Assembly (NCBI RefSeq): GCF_014191055.1
Contig: NZ_JACHWB010000001.1
Location: 1,331,875-1,395,874, forward strand
Direction of reading: 5' to 3'
Source: Microvirga lupini
GTDB taxonomy: Bacteria > Pseudomonadota > Alphaproteobacteria > Rhizobiales > Beijerinckiaceae
DNA length: 64,000 nucleotides
The notes beneath the pieces were generated by a model. The model searched no databases. It saw only the letters and a list, made by a program, of their open reading frames with translations, and was not told the DNA's origin. Made by a program: the position numbers and the translations under genes. How positions within the stretch are numbered: position 1 is the stretch's first letter; each line of letters begins with the position of its first letter. Shown here in pieces: positions 42,413 through 50,415 of the stretch.

Positions 42413-42605
42413 CGTCATGCCCGGACTTGTCCCGGGCATCCACGTCTTTATAGCGCTGTGGCTCAATGACGTGGATGGCCGCAACAAGTGCGGCCATGAC
42501 GAAGAGGGTGTCATCCCCGGCGAGCGTCAGCGAGGGAAGGGGATCCACTCTCACGCGCTGAGCCATGGATTTCCCTCCGCTACGCTCCGGCTAGGAATGA
42601 CACCG
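42413..42605. repeat. composite intergenic repeat of three palindromic units
   Basis: The first unit has ATGCCCGG/CCGGGCAT arms (42417-42424, 42432-42439). A longer pair, CATCCACGTC/GACGTGGATG (42437-42446, 42468-42477), follows. The next unit has ATGGCCGCA/TGCGGCCAT arms (42475-42483, 42489-42497). The last is an imperfect inverted repeat with GTGTCAT and ATGACAC ends (42508-42514, 42597-42603). The GTCATGCCCGG-type palindrome is a widespread intergenic class in Hyphomicrobiales and shares its core with the repeats at 48549 and 52363. No coding potential is seen in this 312-base gap. Confidence 0.75.
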
Positions 42606-42629
42606 GCGCATTAGCAGACCATCAACAAC

Positions 42630-42659
42630 GAAAAACGCGGCCCGGAGGCCGCGTTTTTC
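42630..42659. terminator. strong bidirectional intrinsic terminator
   Basis: A perfect 13-bp stem, GAAAAACGCGGCC (42630-42642) with GGCCGCGTTTTTC (42647-42659), and a CGGA tetraloop. The A/T-rich outer arms give a U-tract in either direction. It lies between the end of the mla operon (42371) and the convergent end of the GPR-like gene (42684), and should terminate both. Confidence 0.88.
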
Positions 42660-42683
42660 GTATTCAATCGAGACGGAGAAGGC

Positions 42684-45600
42684 TCAGTCGAACCGGCCGC
42701 TGGCATGGGCCAGCATGGTGTAGACCTTGCCGGTCTCCGACGTCAGGTAGGTCTTTGTCAGCATGGAGTCGCGGTCATCGCGGGAGACTTCGGCGAGCAG
42801 GCGCTCGAACTCTTCCACGTACCGGTCCACCGTCTGCCGGAACTCCTCGTCACGGCCGTACTTGCGGCGGATCTCCTCGAAGGTCTGCTGACCCTGCAGA
42901 GTATAGAGCCGGCGGGTGAACACGTTGCTCTCGCCGCGGCGGTAGCGGTCCCACAGCTCCACAGCCGCGTCGTGATCGATCATGCGGGCGATGTCGACCG
43001 AGATCGAGTCGAGCGACTCGAGGCTGTTAGTGCGGGCGCGGTCGGGACGGCCTGCCGTGTTGCGCGCCGGCTCCACCGCATCCTCGCGGGAGGCGCGGTT
43101 GAGGAGGTCCGACAGCCAGCCGCCACGGGCGCCAGCATCACGGGGAGCGGCTTCGTCGCGGCGGGGAGCCGGACGCTCGGCCGCAGGCGGTGCCTGGCGC
43201 ACTGGCGCGGGCGCCGGGGCAGGCTTGGGCTCGGCCTGACGGGCCACCGATGCCGGAGCAGGGGCGGGCGTCGGCGCGGGGGGCGGGGTCTGGGCGATGC
43301 GCTGCTCGACCGCGGCGGCAACCGCCGCCATGGTCGCGGCGACCGGGGTCTCGTTGACGGCGGCCTTGCGCGGCTGGGCGGCCGGAGAGGCATCGACAAG
43401 GCGGTTCGAGCGCGTCACCAGAGCCGAGAGCTCGTTGAGAGCCTTGATCTGATCGGCGACGACGCGGCGCATGTTGGCGGTCGTCTCCTGGGTCTCCTGC
43501 GGCAGCTCGACGACGCCGCGGCGGAGTTCGGCGCGGGTGGCCTCCAGCTCGCGCTGGATATTGCCCGTCATGCCGCGCAGCTCGCCCATTGCGTCGCGGA
43601 ACTGTGCCGTGGCCTTGCCCAAGGCCTCTGCCATCTCGACGGTCGCCTGCTCGTAGCTGGCGCGCAGGGCCTCGGCCGTCCTCTCGCTCTCCTGGCCGGT
43701 GGTGGCACGGATGCGGTCGAACTGCTCGCCGATGGCCGCCGTGGTGGTGTCGGCCGCTGAGGCCAGCACCGAGCCGATCTGGCGCGCCTTGGCCTCGGCG
43801 CTCTCGAGGGAGCCCTCCAGAAGGCTGGTGAAGGAACGCGTGACGGAGTCGAGGTCCTGCGAGCGCTCGCCGATCCGGGTCAGCAGCTCGTCGAGGGCCT
43901 GCTGGCGGCTGGTGAGGGCCTCGTTCATGCGGACCTCGACGCGCTCCAGGGCCGCGGCTGCCTCGGTGAGAGTGCGCATCTGCTCGCTGGTCGTGCTGGT
44001 GAGCGCCTGTCCGCGCTCCTCGAGGCTGCGGGCCAGTTCCAGGGCCTGCTGGAGGGCGCCGGACGACACGTTGCGCAGCTCGTCGACCTGTTCGGCCACC
44101 TGATCGGAGGCGCGCCCGGTCTGGGTGGCGATCTCCGACAGGAGCGTCTCGATGTGCTGGACACGGCCGGTCAGCCCGTCCTCGACGGCTCCGAGATTGC
44201 TGCTGGCGGAAGCCGCCACCTGCTGGAGCATGCGGTTGGCGTCGGTCAGGCGGCCGAGCACTTCGGTGAGCTCGCCCCGCAGGCGCTCATTGGCGCCGGT
44301 GAGGGCCTCCACCGTCTGCTCGGTTCCCGCGTTGATGGATGCACGCACGGCCTCCGTCGACTGCAGGTAGGAAGCGGTGAGCTCCATCGTGCGCTCCTGG
44401 AGCGACGAGAGGAGGGTGTCGCTGCGCTCTTCGAGGCTGCGCAGGGTCGTGTCGCTGATGGCCGCGACCTCGCGGCCGATGACCTCGCCACGATTGCCCA
44501 GGCTCTCGACGAGCGAAGCGCCCTGGGTGTCGAAGATCGAGCGGATCTCGCCGATGCGGCTTGTGAGCGAGCCGAGAACGGCCTGACCGCGCTCGTCGAT
44601 GGTCTCGGCAGCGCCGGTCAGGCGGTTGACCACACCCTCCTCGAGCATCGTGACGCTCTGGTTGAGAGCGGCGGCCAGCTCCTCGGTGCGGCTGCCGAGG
44701 GTCGCGGCGATCTCTTCCGCGCGGGAGCCAAGGGTCTGGTTGATCTCGAAGGCGCGAGTCCCGAGGGTCTCGGAGATCTCGTCGGCGCGGCTGCCCAGGA
44801 CCTCGTTGATCGAGGCAATCCGGCTGTCGAGGGACTGGCCGATCTGCTCGGCCCTGGAGGATAGGGTATCGGCGATGGCGTTGGTCTTGGCCGTGATCGC
44901 CTGGCTGATCTCGTCCACACGGGCCTGGAGGGCCGTGGCCACATCGCGGCCGCCTTCGGCCATGACGCGGGCCATCTCGCCGGTGCGCACCACGAGAGCC
45001 TCGTTGAGGGCGGTCGAGCGGGCGCCGAGCACGCTGTCGACCCGCTCGACGATGGTGTCGAAGTTGGCCGTGATCTCCGTGGTGCGGCGGGAGGCGTGCT
45101 CCTCGAGAGCCGTAAGCTGCGTCTCGATGGCCGTGGTCGCCTCGCGGGCACGCTCGGTGAAGGACTCGGCGACGGTGCGGCCCTGCACGGTGATCAGGCG
45201 GTCCATTTCTTCGAGGCGGCCGGTGATGGTCTCCGTCATGCTGCCCACATCGCGGGAGATGCGCTCGGCCACTTCGCTGCCGCGGGTGGTGACGTCCTCC
45301 AGGGCCGTGAGGCGGGCCACGAGGGTCTCTTCCATGTCGCGGGTGCGGGTGTCGACGGTGGTGGACAGGGTCTCGGCCGTACGGTTGAGGGCCTCGTTGA
45401 CGCGCGAGCCCTGGCTCGCGATGGCGAGAACGATGTCCTTCGCGGTATTGGCGAGACGCGTCTGCGCATCCTCGGTGTGGAGGGAGAGGGTCTCGGAGAA
45501 TTCATGGCCACGGTTTTCGAACGCGGAGCGGAATTCCTCGACCTGGGTTCCCATGAGGGCGGACAGGCGCTCGCCGGCCTGGGTGAGGCTGGTCTCCAGG

Positions 45601-47459
45601 GCCTGACCCTGGACGGTGACGGATTCGCTGACACGCAGGCTGGCGCTCTCCAGGCGGCTGGCGAGATCCTCGACGCGGGTGCCGATCGACTCGTCGGCGA
45701 GCCGCACGGCGCTCTCCAGATGCTCGCGCACCTCGCTGCCGCGCTGGCTGATCTCGCGGGTGACGTCGCCCGCCGTGGCCGCAAGGCCCTCGCGGAACTC
45801 GTTGCCGCGCAGCACGATCTCGTCGACGACGCCGGTGCCCGTGCTGGCAAGCTGCTCGCGCAGGGAGCTGCCGCGGGTCGTAAGCTCTTCGATGAGGGAG
45901 CCGGCCGTGAGGGCGAACTCCTCGCGCACGGTGCCGCTGCTGGTGGTGAGCGCCTGAACCAGGGACGCCCCGGTCTCGGAGAGCTGCTCGCGCATCTGGG
46001 TGCCGCGGGTCACGATCTCCTCGCTCACGGAGGTGCCAGCTGCCGCGATCTGGTCGCGCATCTCGGCCGTGCGGGCGGAGATGTCGTCGGCGATCACGCC
46101 GCCGGTGGCGGCAAGCTTCTCGGTGATCTCGGCGCCGCGCTGGGCGAAGCTGTCCTCAAGGGTGCGGGCGGTCTGCTCGAAGGCTTCGCGCACGTCGTTG
46201 CCCTGCTGGGCGAGGGCGTCGATCACGCCACGGCCGGTCTCGGCCAGCGTGCGGGTCACCTGGCTCGCACCATCCTGCAGGTGGCGGGTCAGCAGGTCGC
46301 CAGTGCGCTCGAATGCGCCCGTGATGTCCTGGGCCTTGCTCTCGAGGGCAGTCGTGATGGTGACGCCGACCTCGGAGATGCCGTTCTTGATCTCGTCGCT
46401 GGAGCCCGCGAGGCGCTCGACCAGCTCGACGCCGCGGCTCGCCATCTCCTCCACGACGCGCTCGCCTGCGCGGCCCAGAGCCTGGGTGATGTGGTCGCCC
46501 TGCTGTTCAAGGGAGGCGGTGACCTTGTCGCCCGCACCGCTGACGGCGGACACGACACGCTCGCTGGCGCCGTCGAGGTCCTGGATCAGGTTCTGGTGCA
46601 CGCCGGTGATCGAGCCGCGCACGCGCTCCGCGTTCGACACGATGGCCTCGCGCTGAGCCACGAGTTCGTCGATGAGCGAGCGGATGCGGATCTCGTTATC
46701 GGAATAGGCGCGCTCAAGGGTCGAGATCTCGCTGCGCACGAGAGTCTCGAGTTCGCCGGCGCGAGCCAGCGCCCGCTCGACGCCGTCGCCGACGGCCGCC
46801 ACCTCGCGGCGCACGGCCTGCGATACGGAGAGGACCGCGTCGGTGGAGAAGTTCTCGGGCTGGGCGAGACGCGCGGCTACTTCGCCGACCGCGCGAGCCA
46901 CCAGCTTCATCTCCTGCGAACGGACGGTGAGCATGGCGGCGATGAAGAACAGGAAGATCGGACCGACGAGCCCCACGGCGCCGAGCGCGAGCTGGGACGT
47001 CGAGAACGTCGCAAGCAATTGTTCGGGCGTGGTGATGCCCTGCGTGTAGATGAGGGCGCCGACGCCGCCGATCCAGAGCAGAGACAAGAGGGCCGCCAGC
47101 CAGTAGGCGCGACGGGAGGGGCGGACCTGCAGGGCCTGAAGCATCACGCCGACATTCTGGCGGTCGTCATTGGCGACGGCGTTCCGGTCGGGGGCGATGA
47201 AACCGGAACGGGCCATGTCGTCGAGCCGCGGGTCGTGATCGTCGGCGTGGGCGGAGAGGGAATCCGATCCGAGCCCGAAGGGACCCTTGGTGAAGTCGTG
47301 ATCGTCGATGTCCGGCAGCTTGGGCTCGTCGCCAAAGGCCTTATCGCCCGGACGGGATGGGGTGTGGATCACGAACGTATCGTCGAGGTTGAGCGCCTGC
47401 TCCACAGCCGTCAGGGCTGCCTCAGCCGGGTCTTTCATCTTCTTGTTCTCGGTCGCCAT
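42684..47459 (-). CDS. giant coiled-coil polarity protein, GPR/RgsE-like (growth pole ring protein)
   Basis: A protein of 1591 residues. It has an acidic soluble N-terminus (1-115), two transmembrane helices (about 118-138 and 157-178), about 1150 residues of nearly continuous amphipathic helix with heptad/hendecad repeats of apolipoprotein style, a Pro/Ala-rich stretch (VAAAVEQRIAQTPPPAPTPA and after), and a conserved C-terminal domain with SLDSISVDIARMIDHDAAVE. This matches the large polar-growth protein GPR of Agrobacterium / RgsE of Sinorhizobium, which forms a ring at the growing pole. The start at 47459 follows GAGGGCGG. Length differs from the 2115 residues of GPR, as is common for repeats. 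Confidence 0.8.
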   Translation of the reverse strand: MATENKKMKDPAEAALTAVEQALNLDDTFVIHTPSRPGDKAFGDEPKLPDIDDHDFTKGPFGLGSDSLSAHADDHDPRLDDMARSGFIAPDRNAVANDDRQNVGVMLQALQVRPSRRAYWLAALLSLLWIGGVGALIYTQGITTPEQLLATFSTSQLALGAVGLVGPIFLFFIAAMLTVRSQEMKLVARAVGEVAARLAQPENFSTDAVLSVSQAVRREVAAVGDGVERALARAGELETLVRSEISTLERAYSDNEIRIRSLIDELVAQREAIVSNAERVRGSITGVHQNLIQDLDGASERVVSAVSGAGDKVTASLEQQGDHITQALGRAGERVVEEMASRGVELVERLAGSSDEIKNGISEVGVTITTALESKAQDITGAFERTGDLLTRHLQDGASQVTRTLAETGRGVIDALAQQGNDVREAFEQTARTLEDSFAQRGAEITEKLAATGGVIADDISARTAEMRDQIAAAGTSVSEEIVTRGTQMREQLSETGASLVQALTTSSGTVREEFALTAGSLIEELTTRGSSLREQLASTGTGVVDEIVLRGNEFREGLAATAGDVTREISQRGSEVREHLESAVRLADESIGTRVEDLASRLESASLRVSESVTVQGQALETSLTQAGERLSALMGTQVEEFRSAFENRGHEFSETLSLHTEDAQTRLANTAKDIVLAIASQGSRVNEALNRTAETLSTTVDTRTRDMEETLVARLTALEDVTTRGSEVAERISRDVGSMTETITGRLEEMDRLITVQGRTVAESFTERAREATTAIETQLTALEEHASRRTTEITANFDTIVERVDSVLGARSTALNEALVVRTGEMARVMAEGGRDVATALQARVDEISQAITAKTNAIADTLSSRAEQIGQSLDSRIASINEVLGSRADEISETLGTRAFEINQTLGSRAEEIAATLGSRTEELAAALNQSVTMLEEGVVNRLTGAAETIDERGQAVLGSLTSRIGEIRSIFDTQGASLVESLGNRGEVIGREVAAISDTTLRSLEERSDTLLSSLQERTMELTASYLQSTEAVRASINAGTEQTVEALTGANERLRGELTEVLGRLTDANRMLQQVAASASSNLGAVEDGLTGRVQHIETLLSEIATQTGRASDQVAEQVDELRNVSSGALQQALELARSLEERGQALTSTTSEQMRTLTEAAAALERVEVRMNEALTSRQQALDELLTRIGERSQDLDSVTRSFTSLLEGSLESAEAKARQIGSVLASAADTTTAAIGEQFDRIRATTGQESERTAEALRASYEQATVEMAEALGKATAQFRDAMGELRGMTGNIQRELEATRAELRRGVVELPQETQETTANMRRVVADQIKALNELSALVTRSNRLVDASPAAQPRKAAVNETPVAATMAAVAAAVEQRIAQTPPPAPTPAPAPASVARQAEPKPAPAPAPVRQAPPAAERPAPRRDEAAPRDAGARGGWLSDLLNRASREDAVEPARNTAGRPDRARTNSLESLDSISVDIARMIDHDAAVELWDRYRRGESNVFTRRLYTLQGQQTFEEIRRKYGRDEEFRQTVDRYVEEFERLLAEVSRDDRDSMLTKTYLTSETGKVYTMLAHASGRFD

Positions 47460-47774
47460 GATCCGCCCTCGTGACGCAACTGATGATTCTGAAGCCGCAT
47501 TCTTTTCACGTAAAGCAAGGTGAATGCATGGCCTCAGCCGCTCCGGACGACCCTTTAGGGGCTTCCGCACGGTAATCTGTCATTTACCAAGCAAGTCTAG
47601 CGGCCGATCTGAAACAAGGAAACCGGATGTCCCCTGTCACTTGCGAACGTCGTTAACGGCTTAGTAACCTGCACTACGGGGCACAATGCGGCAAAAAGAC
47701 GGCATAGATCGGGTCTGTCTCTCGTCTTCCGGTGCGGTCTGTCATAAGTATGCGCCAGCAACCAGAGGTCCGCA
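47460..47774. other. 315-base gene-free gap between the GPR-like and ferredoxin genes
   Basis: This stretch separates the divergent starts of the GPR-like gene (leftward) and the ferredoxin gene (rightward). I see no supported gene, long palindrome or repeat in it. It is AT-richer near 47580-47700 than the flanks. AGAGGTCCGCA at the right end is the ferredoxin ribosome site. Promoters of both genes must lie here, but I could not pick a reliable -35/-10 pair. Confidence 0.6.
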
Positions 47775-48095
47775 ATGATCCAGATCACGTTCATCGATTC
47801 TGAGGGAACCTCCCGCACCGTCGAGGCGGAAGAGGGCGCAACCGTTATGGAAACGGCCATCCGCAATGGCGTTCCCGGCATCGAGGCCGAGTGCGGCGGC
47901 GCATGCTCGTGTGCCACATGCCATGTCTATGTGGCCGAGGAGTGGGAAGCCGCCACGGGCCAGCCTCAACCCATGGAGGAAGACATGCTCGACTTCGCCT
48001 ATGATGTGCGCCCCAACTCGCGGCTCTCGTGCCAGATCCGGGTGCGGCCGGAGCTCGACGGCCTCGTCGTTCACACCCCCACCCGGCAGGGCTGA
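47775..48095 (+). CDS. 2Fe-2S adrenodoxin-type ferredoxin
   Basis: A protein of 106 residues with the vertebrate/ISC-type [2Fe-2S] pattern: Cys40-x5-Cys46-x2-Cys49 within AECGGACSCATCH, and the fourth ligand Cys86 in RLSCQIRV. Ferredoxins of this kind (FdVI, adrenodoxin group) act in Fe-S cluster assembly or as P450/dioxygenase partners. No redox partner is encoded nearby. AGAGG precedes the ATG. A Usp gene follows after 15 bases. Confidence 0.92.
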   Translation: MIQITFIDSEGTSRTVEAEEGATVMETAIRNGVPGIEAECGGACSCATCHVYVAEEWEAATGQPQPMEEDMLDFAYDVRPNSRLSCQIRVRPELDGLVVHTPTRQG

Positions 48096-48110
48096 CCTGG
48101 AGGCAGATCC

Positions 48111-48536
48111 ATGTTCAAGACCATTCTCGTTCCCGTTGATCTCGGTGAGGTCGAGGCGGCCAAGCCTGCGATCGACAAGGCTGTCGAACTCGCCAATAGT
48201 TCGGGCGGCACCCTGCGGCTGATTTATGTGCGTGCCATCGTGCCCGTCACCTACATGGAGTTCATGCCTCCGGCCTTCGACGAGGAGCAGCAGGGCGAGG
48301 CGGACGCCAAGCTCGCCGAGGTGGCGGCCGGGGTCGCGCTGCCGGCCGAGCGTGTCTCGACCGCCGTTCGTCTCGGCTCCGTCTATGCCGAGGTTCTGGA
48401 CGAGGCCGAGCAGACAGGCGCGGATCTCATCGTCGTCGGCTCGCACCGGCCCACCATGGCCACCTACCTGCTCGGCTCCAACGCCTCCACCATCGTGCGC
48501 CACGCCAAGTGCTCGGTGCTGGTGGTGAGGGCTTGA
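48111..48536 (+). CDS. universal stress protein, single domain
   Basis: A UspA-type protein of 141 residues: FKTILVPVDLGEVEAAKPAIDKAVELA at the N-terminus and the ATP-binding signature IVVGSHRPTMATYLLGSNASTIVRHAKCSVLVVR (G-x2-G/R-x9-G-S-x2) at the C-terminus. It should bind ATP and respond to stress. A gap of only 15 bases from the ferredoxin gene suggests co-transcription. The 48549-48583 palindrome lies just after its stop and may serve as its terminator. Confidence 0.9.
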   Translation: MFKTILVPVDLGEVEAAKPAIDKAVELANSSGGTLRLIYVRAIVPVTYMEFMPPAFDEEQQGEADAKLAEVAAGVALPAERVSTAVRLGSVYAEVLDEAEQTGADLIVVGSHRPTMATYLLGSNASTIVRHAKCSVLVVRA

Positions 48537-48548
48537 TTTTCACCCTCC

Positions 48549-48583
48549 GTCGTCATGGCCGGGCTTGTTCCGGCCATGACGAC
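48549..48583. repeat. 14-bp perfect intergenic palindrome (GTCGTCATGGCCGG)
   Basis: GTCGTCATGGCCGG (48549-48562) pairs perfectly with CCGGCCATGACGAC (48570-48583) around the loop GCTTGTT. The GTCATG-x-CCGG core links it to the palindrome at 42413. Between two convergent gene ends, it could also serve as a bidirectional terminator. Confidence 0.7.
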
Positions 48584-48604
48584 GAGAATTGATGTGCCGA
48601 GGTC

Positions 48605-49174
48605 CTAAGACGCTTTCGGCAGCAGTTCTTCCGGCAGCGCTTCCGACCGGAACGGGCGGGGCTTGTTGAGCCGGATCATCGGCTCGATCTGCCAATAGCC
48701 GACGATGGCCAGCAGGATCCCCAGCAACCCGACGCCGTTGGCTCCCATCTGGAACGCCTGCCAGACCAGATAGGCCATGGCCAGAAGGGACGCGATGGCG
48801 AGGCCGGATGTCGGCAGCCACAGACCCATGGGCTTGCCGGCCACGAACCGCGCCTGCGGATTGGATCGGATGATCGCCTCGCACAGGGCCTTCACGAAGG
48901 CGCGGTATTCCTTCGTCATCTCCTGCGCCTCCACGAGGCTCTTCCAGTCGAGGGAATTGAAGGTGAAGGATTTGCCGTCCTTCATGATCACCTTGGTGCG
49001 GTAGGATTTCTGGGCCAGCCGCCCTGGCTCGAAGGTCATGCGCACGGTGTCCACGGCGCCGAGCTGGACCTCATGCACCTTACGGCCGGAATCCACCGTG
49101 AGCGTGCTGCCCTTGAGGGTGAAGGAGATCGGGCCGCCGAAGGGCTTGGGGCTGTGGGTATAAGTCTGAGACAT
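48605..49174 (-). CDS. hypothetical membrane protein with PH-like N-terminal domain
   Basis: A protein of 189 residues. The first ~115 residues look like a compact beta-rich domain (FGGPISFTLKGSTLTVDSGRKV, VRMTFEPGRLAQKSYRTKVIM). Two helices follow, GLAIASLLAMAYLVWQAF and VGLLGILLAIVGYWQIEPM. I do not recognise a named family. The long soluble N-terminus and two spans suggest a membrane-anchored protein, possibly sensing or tethering. Its stop faces the Usp stop. Confidence 0.72.
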   Translation of the reverse strand: MSQTYTHSPKPFGGPISFTLKGSTLTVDSGRKVHEVQLGAVDTVRMTFEPGRLAQKSYRTKVIMKDGKSFTFNSLDWKSLVEAQEMTKEYRAFVKALCEAIIRSNPQARFVAGKPMGLWLPTSGLAIASLLAMAYLVWQAFQMGANGVGLLGILLAIVGYWQIEPMIRLNKPRPFRSEALPEELLPKAS

Positions 49175-49235
49175 AAGGCTTCTTAACCTTAGGCTGTCCC
49201 TTCGGCAAACCGGTTCCCGGATTCTGGAGGCATGC

Positions 49236-50411
49236 CTAGCGGACCAGTTCCCGCATCGCGTGGTCGATGCCTTCGAGATTGAGCGGGTACATGCGCTCGC
49301 CGAAGGTCTGGCGGATCAGGCTGATCGATTGCGTATACCCCCAATGCGGCTGCGGCACCGGGTTCAGCCATACGGCTTTATGGAAGTGATCGAGAATGCG
49401 CCGCAGCCAGACTTGGCCCGACTCCTCGTTCCAGTGTTCCACGGAGCCGCCGGGATGGGTGACCTCGTAGGGGCTCATGGAGGCATCGCCCACGAAGACC
49501 ACGCGGTAATCCGACGGATAAGTGCGGATCACGTCGAGGGTGGGGATCTTCTCGTCGAAGCGCCGGCGGTTCTCCTTCCAGACGTTCTCGTAGACGCAGT
49601 TGTGAAAATAGAAGTGCTCGAAATGCTTGAACTCCAGGCGCGCAGCCGAAAAAAGCTCCTCGGCGATCTCGATATGCCAGTCCATGGAGCCGCCGACGTC
49701 GAGGAAGAGAAGCACCTTTACGGCGTTGCGGCGCTCGGGCCGCAGGCGCACGTCGAGATAGCCCTTGTGGGCGGTCTCGTGGATCGTCTCGTCGAGGTCG
49801 AGTTCCTCGGCCGAGCCGGTGCGGGCGAAGCGGCGCAGGCGGCGGAGCGCGATGCGCATGTTGCGCACCCCGAGCTCGACGCTGTCGTCGAAATCCTTGA
49901 ACTCGCGCTTGTCCCAGACCTTCACGGCGCGGAAGTTGCGGTTCTTGTCCTGGCCGATGCGCACGCCTTCCGGGTTGTAGCCATAGGCGCCATAGGGCGA
50001 GGTGCCGGCGGTGCCGATCCACTTGTTGCCGCCTTGGTGGCGCCCTTTCTGCTCCTCGAGGCGTTTTTTCAGATTTTCCCAGAGCTTGTCCCAGCCCATG
50101 GCCTCGATCTGGCGCTTCTCCTCGTCGGTCAGGTAGCGCTCCGCGAGCTTGCGCAGCCATTCCTCCGGGATCCCGGTCTCCTCGACCGCGCGGCCCACGC
50201 TCTCGAGGCCCTTGAACACATGGGCGAAGACCTGGTCGAACTTGTCGAAATGCCGCTCGTCCTTCACCAAGCAGGTGCGGGAGAGGTAGTAGAACTCTTC
50301 CACGCTCTTGTCGGCGAGATCCCGGTCGAGCGCCTCCAACAGGGCTAGGTACTCCCGGAAGGAGACCGGCACCTTGGCCGCGCGCAGCTCTGTGAAGAAG
50401 GTCAGGAACAT
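49236..50411 (-). CDS. VWA domain protein, CoxE/CbbO-like partner of MoxR ATPases
   Basis: A protein of 391 residues. It begins MFLTFFTELRAAKVPVSFREYLALLEAL, the conserved N-terminus of this VWA family, has a charged middle region (about 130-230) and a C-terminal VWA domain (VKVLLFLDVGGSMDWHIEIAEE, then DYRVVFVGDASMSPYE). The metal-site motif reads DVGGS instead of the more usual DxSxS; this form is frequent in CoxE-type relatives. Such proteins work with MoxR AAA+ ATPases as metal-insertion or activation machines. A MoxR gene lies 3.4 kb away at 53858 with kef and PLP genes between. The ATG at 50411 has GGAGAG upstream. Confidence 0.85.
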   Translation of the reverse strand: MFLTFFTELRAAKVPVSFREYLALLEALDRDLADKSVEEFYYLSRTCLVKDERHFDKFDQVFAHVFKGLESVGRAVEETGIPEEWLRKLAERYLTDEEKRQIEAMGWDKLWENLKKRLEEQKGRHQGGNKWIGTAGTSPYGAYGYNPEGVRIGQDKNRNFRAVKVWDKREFKDFDDSVELGVRNMRIALRRLRRFARTGSAEELDLDETIHETAHKGYLDVRLRPERRNAVKVLLFLDVGGSMDWHIEIAEELFSAARLEFKHFEHFYFHNCVYENVWKENRRRFDEKIPTLDVIRTYPSDYRVVFVGDASMSPYEVTHPGGSVEHWNEESGQVWLRRILDHFHKAVWLNPVPQPHWGYTQSISLIRQTFGERMYPLNLEGIDHAMRELVR

Positions 50412-50415
50412 CCGG

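Noticed and set aside
45096..47474. A 792-codon open frame on the plus strand antisense to the giant coiled-coil gene
   Set aside because: It is the mirror of a GC-rich repetitive coding sequence; its composition is Gly/Ala/Leu/His-biased without domain patterns, and the opposite frame is a conserved protein with clear membrane helices and C-terminal domain.
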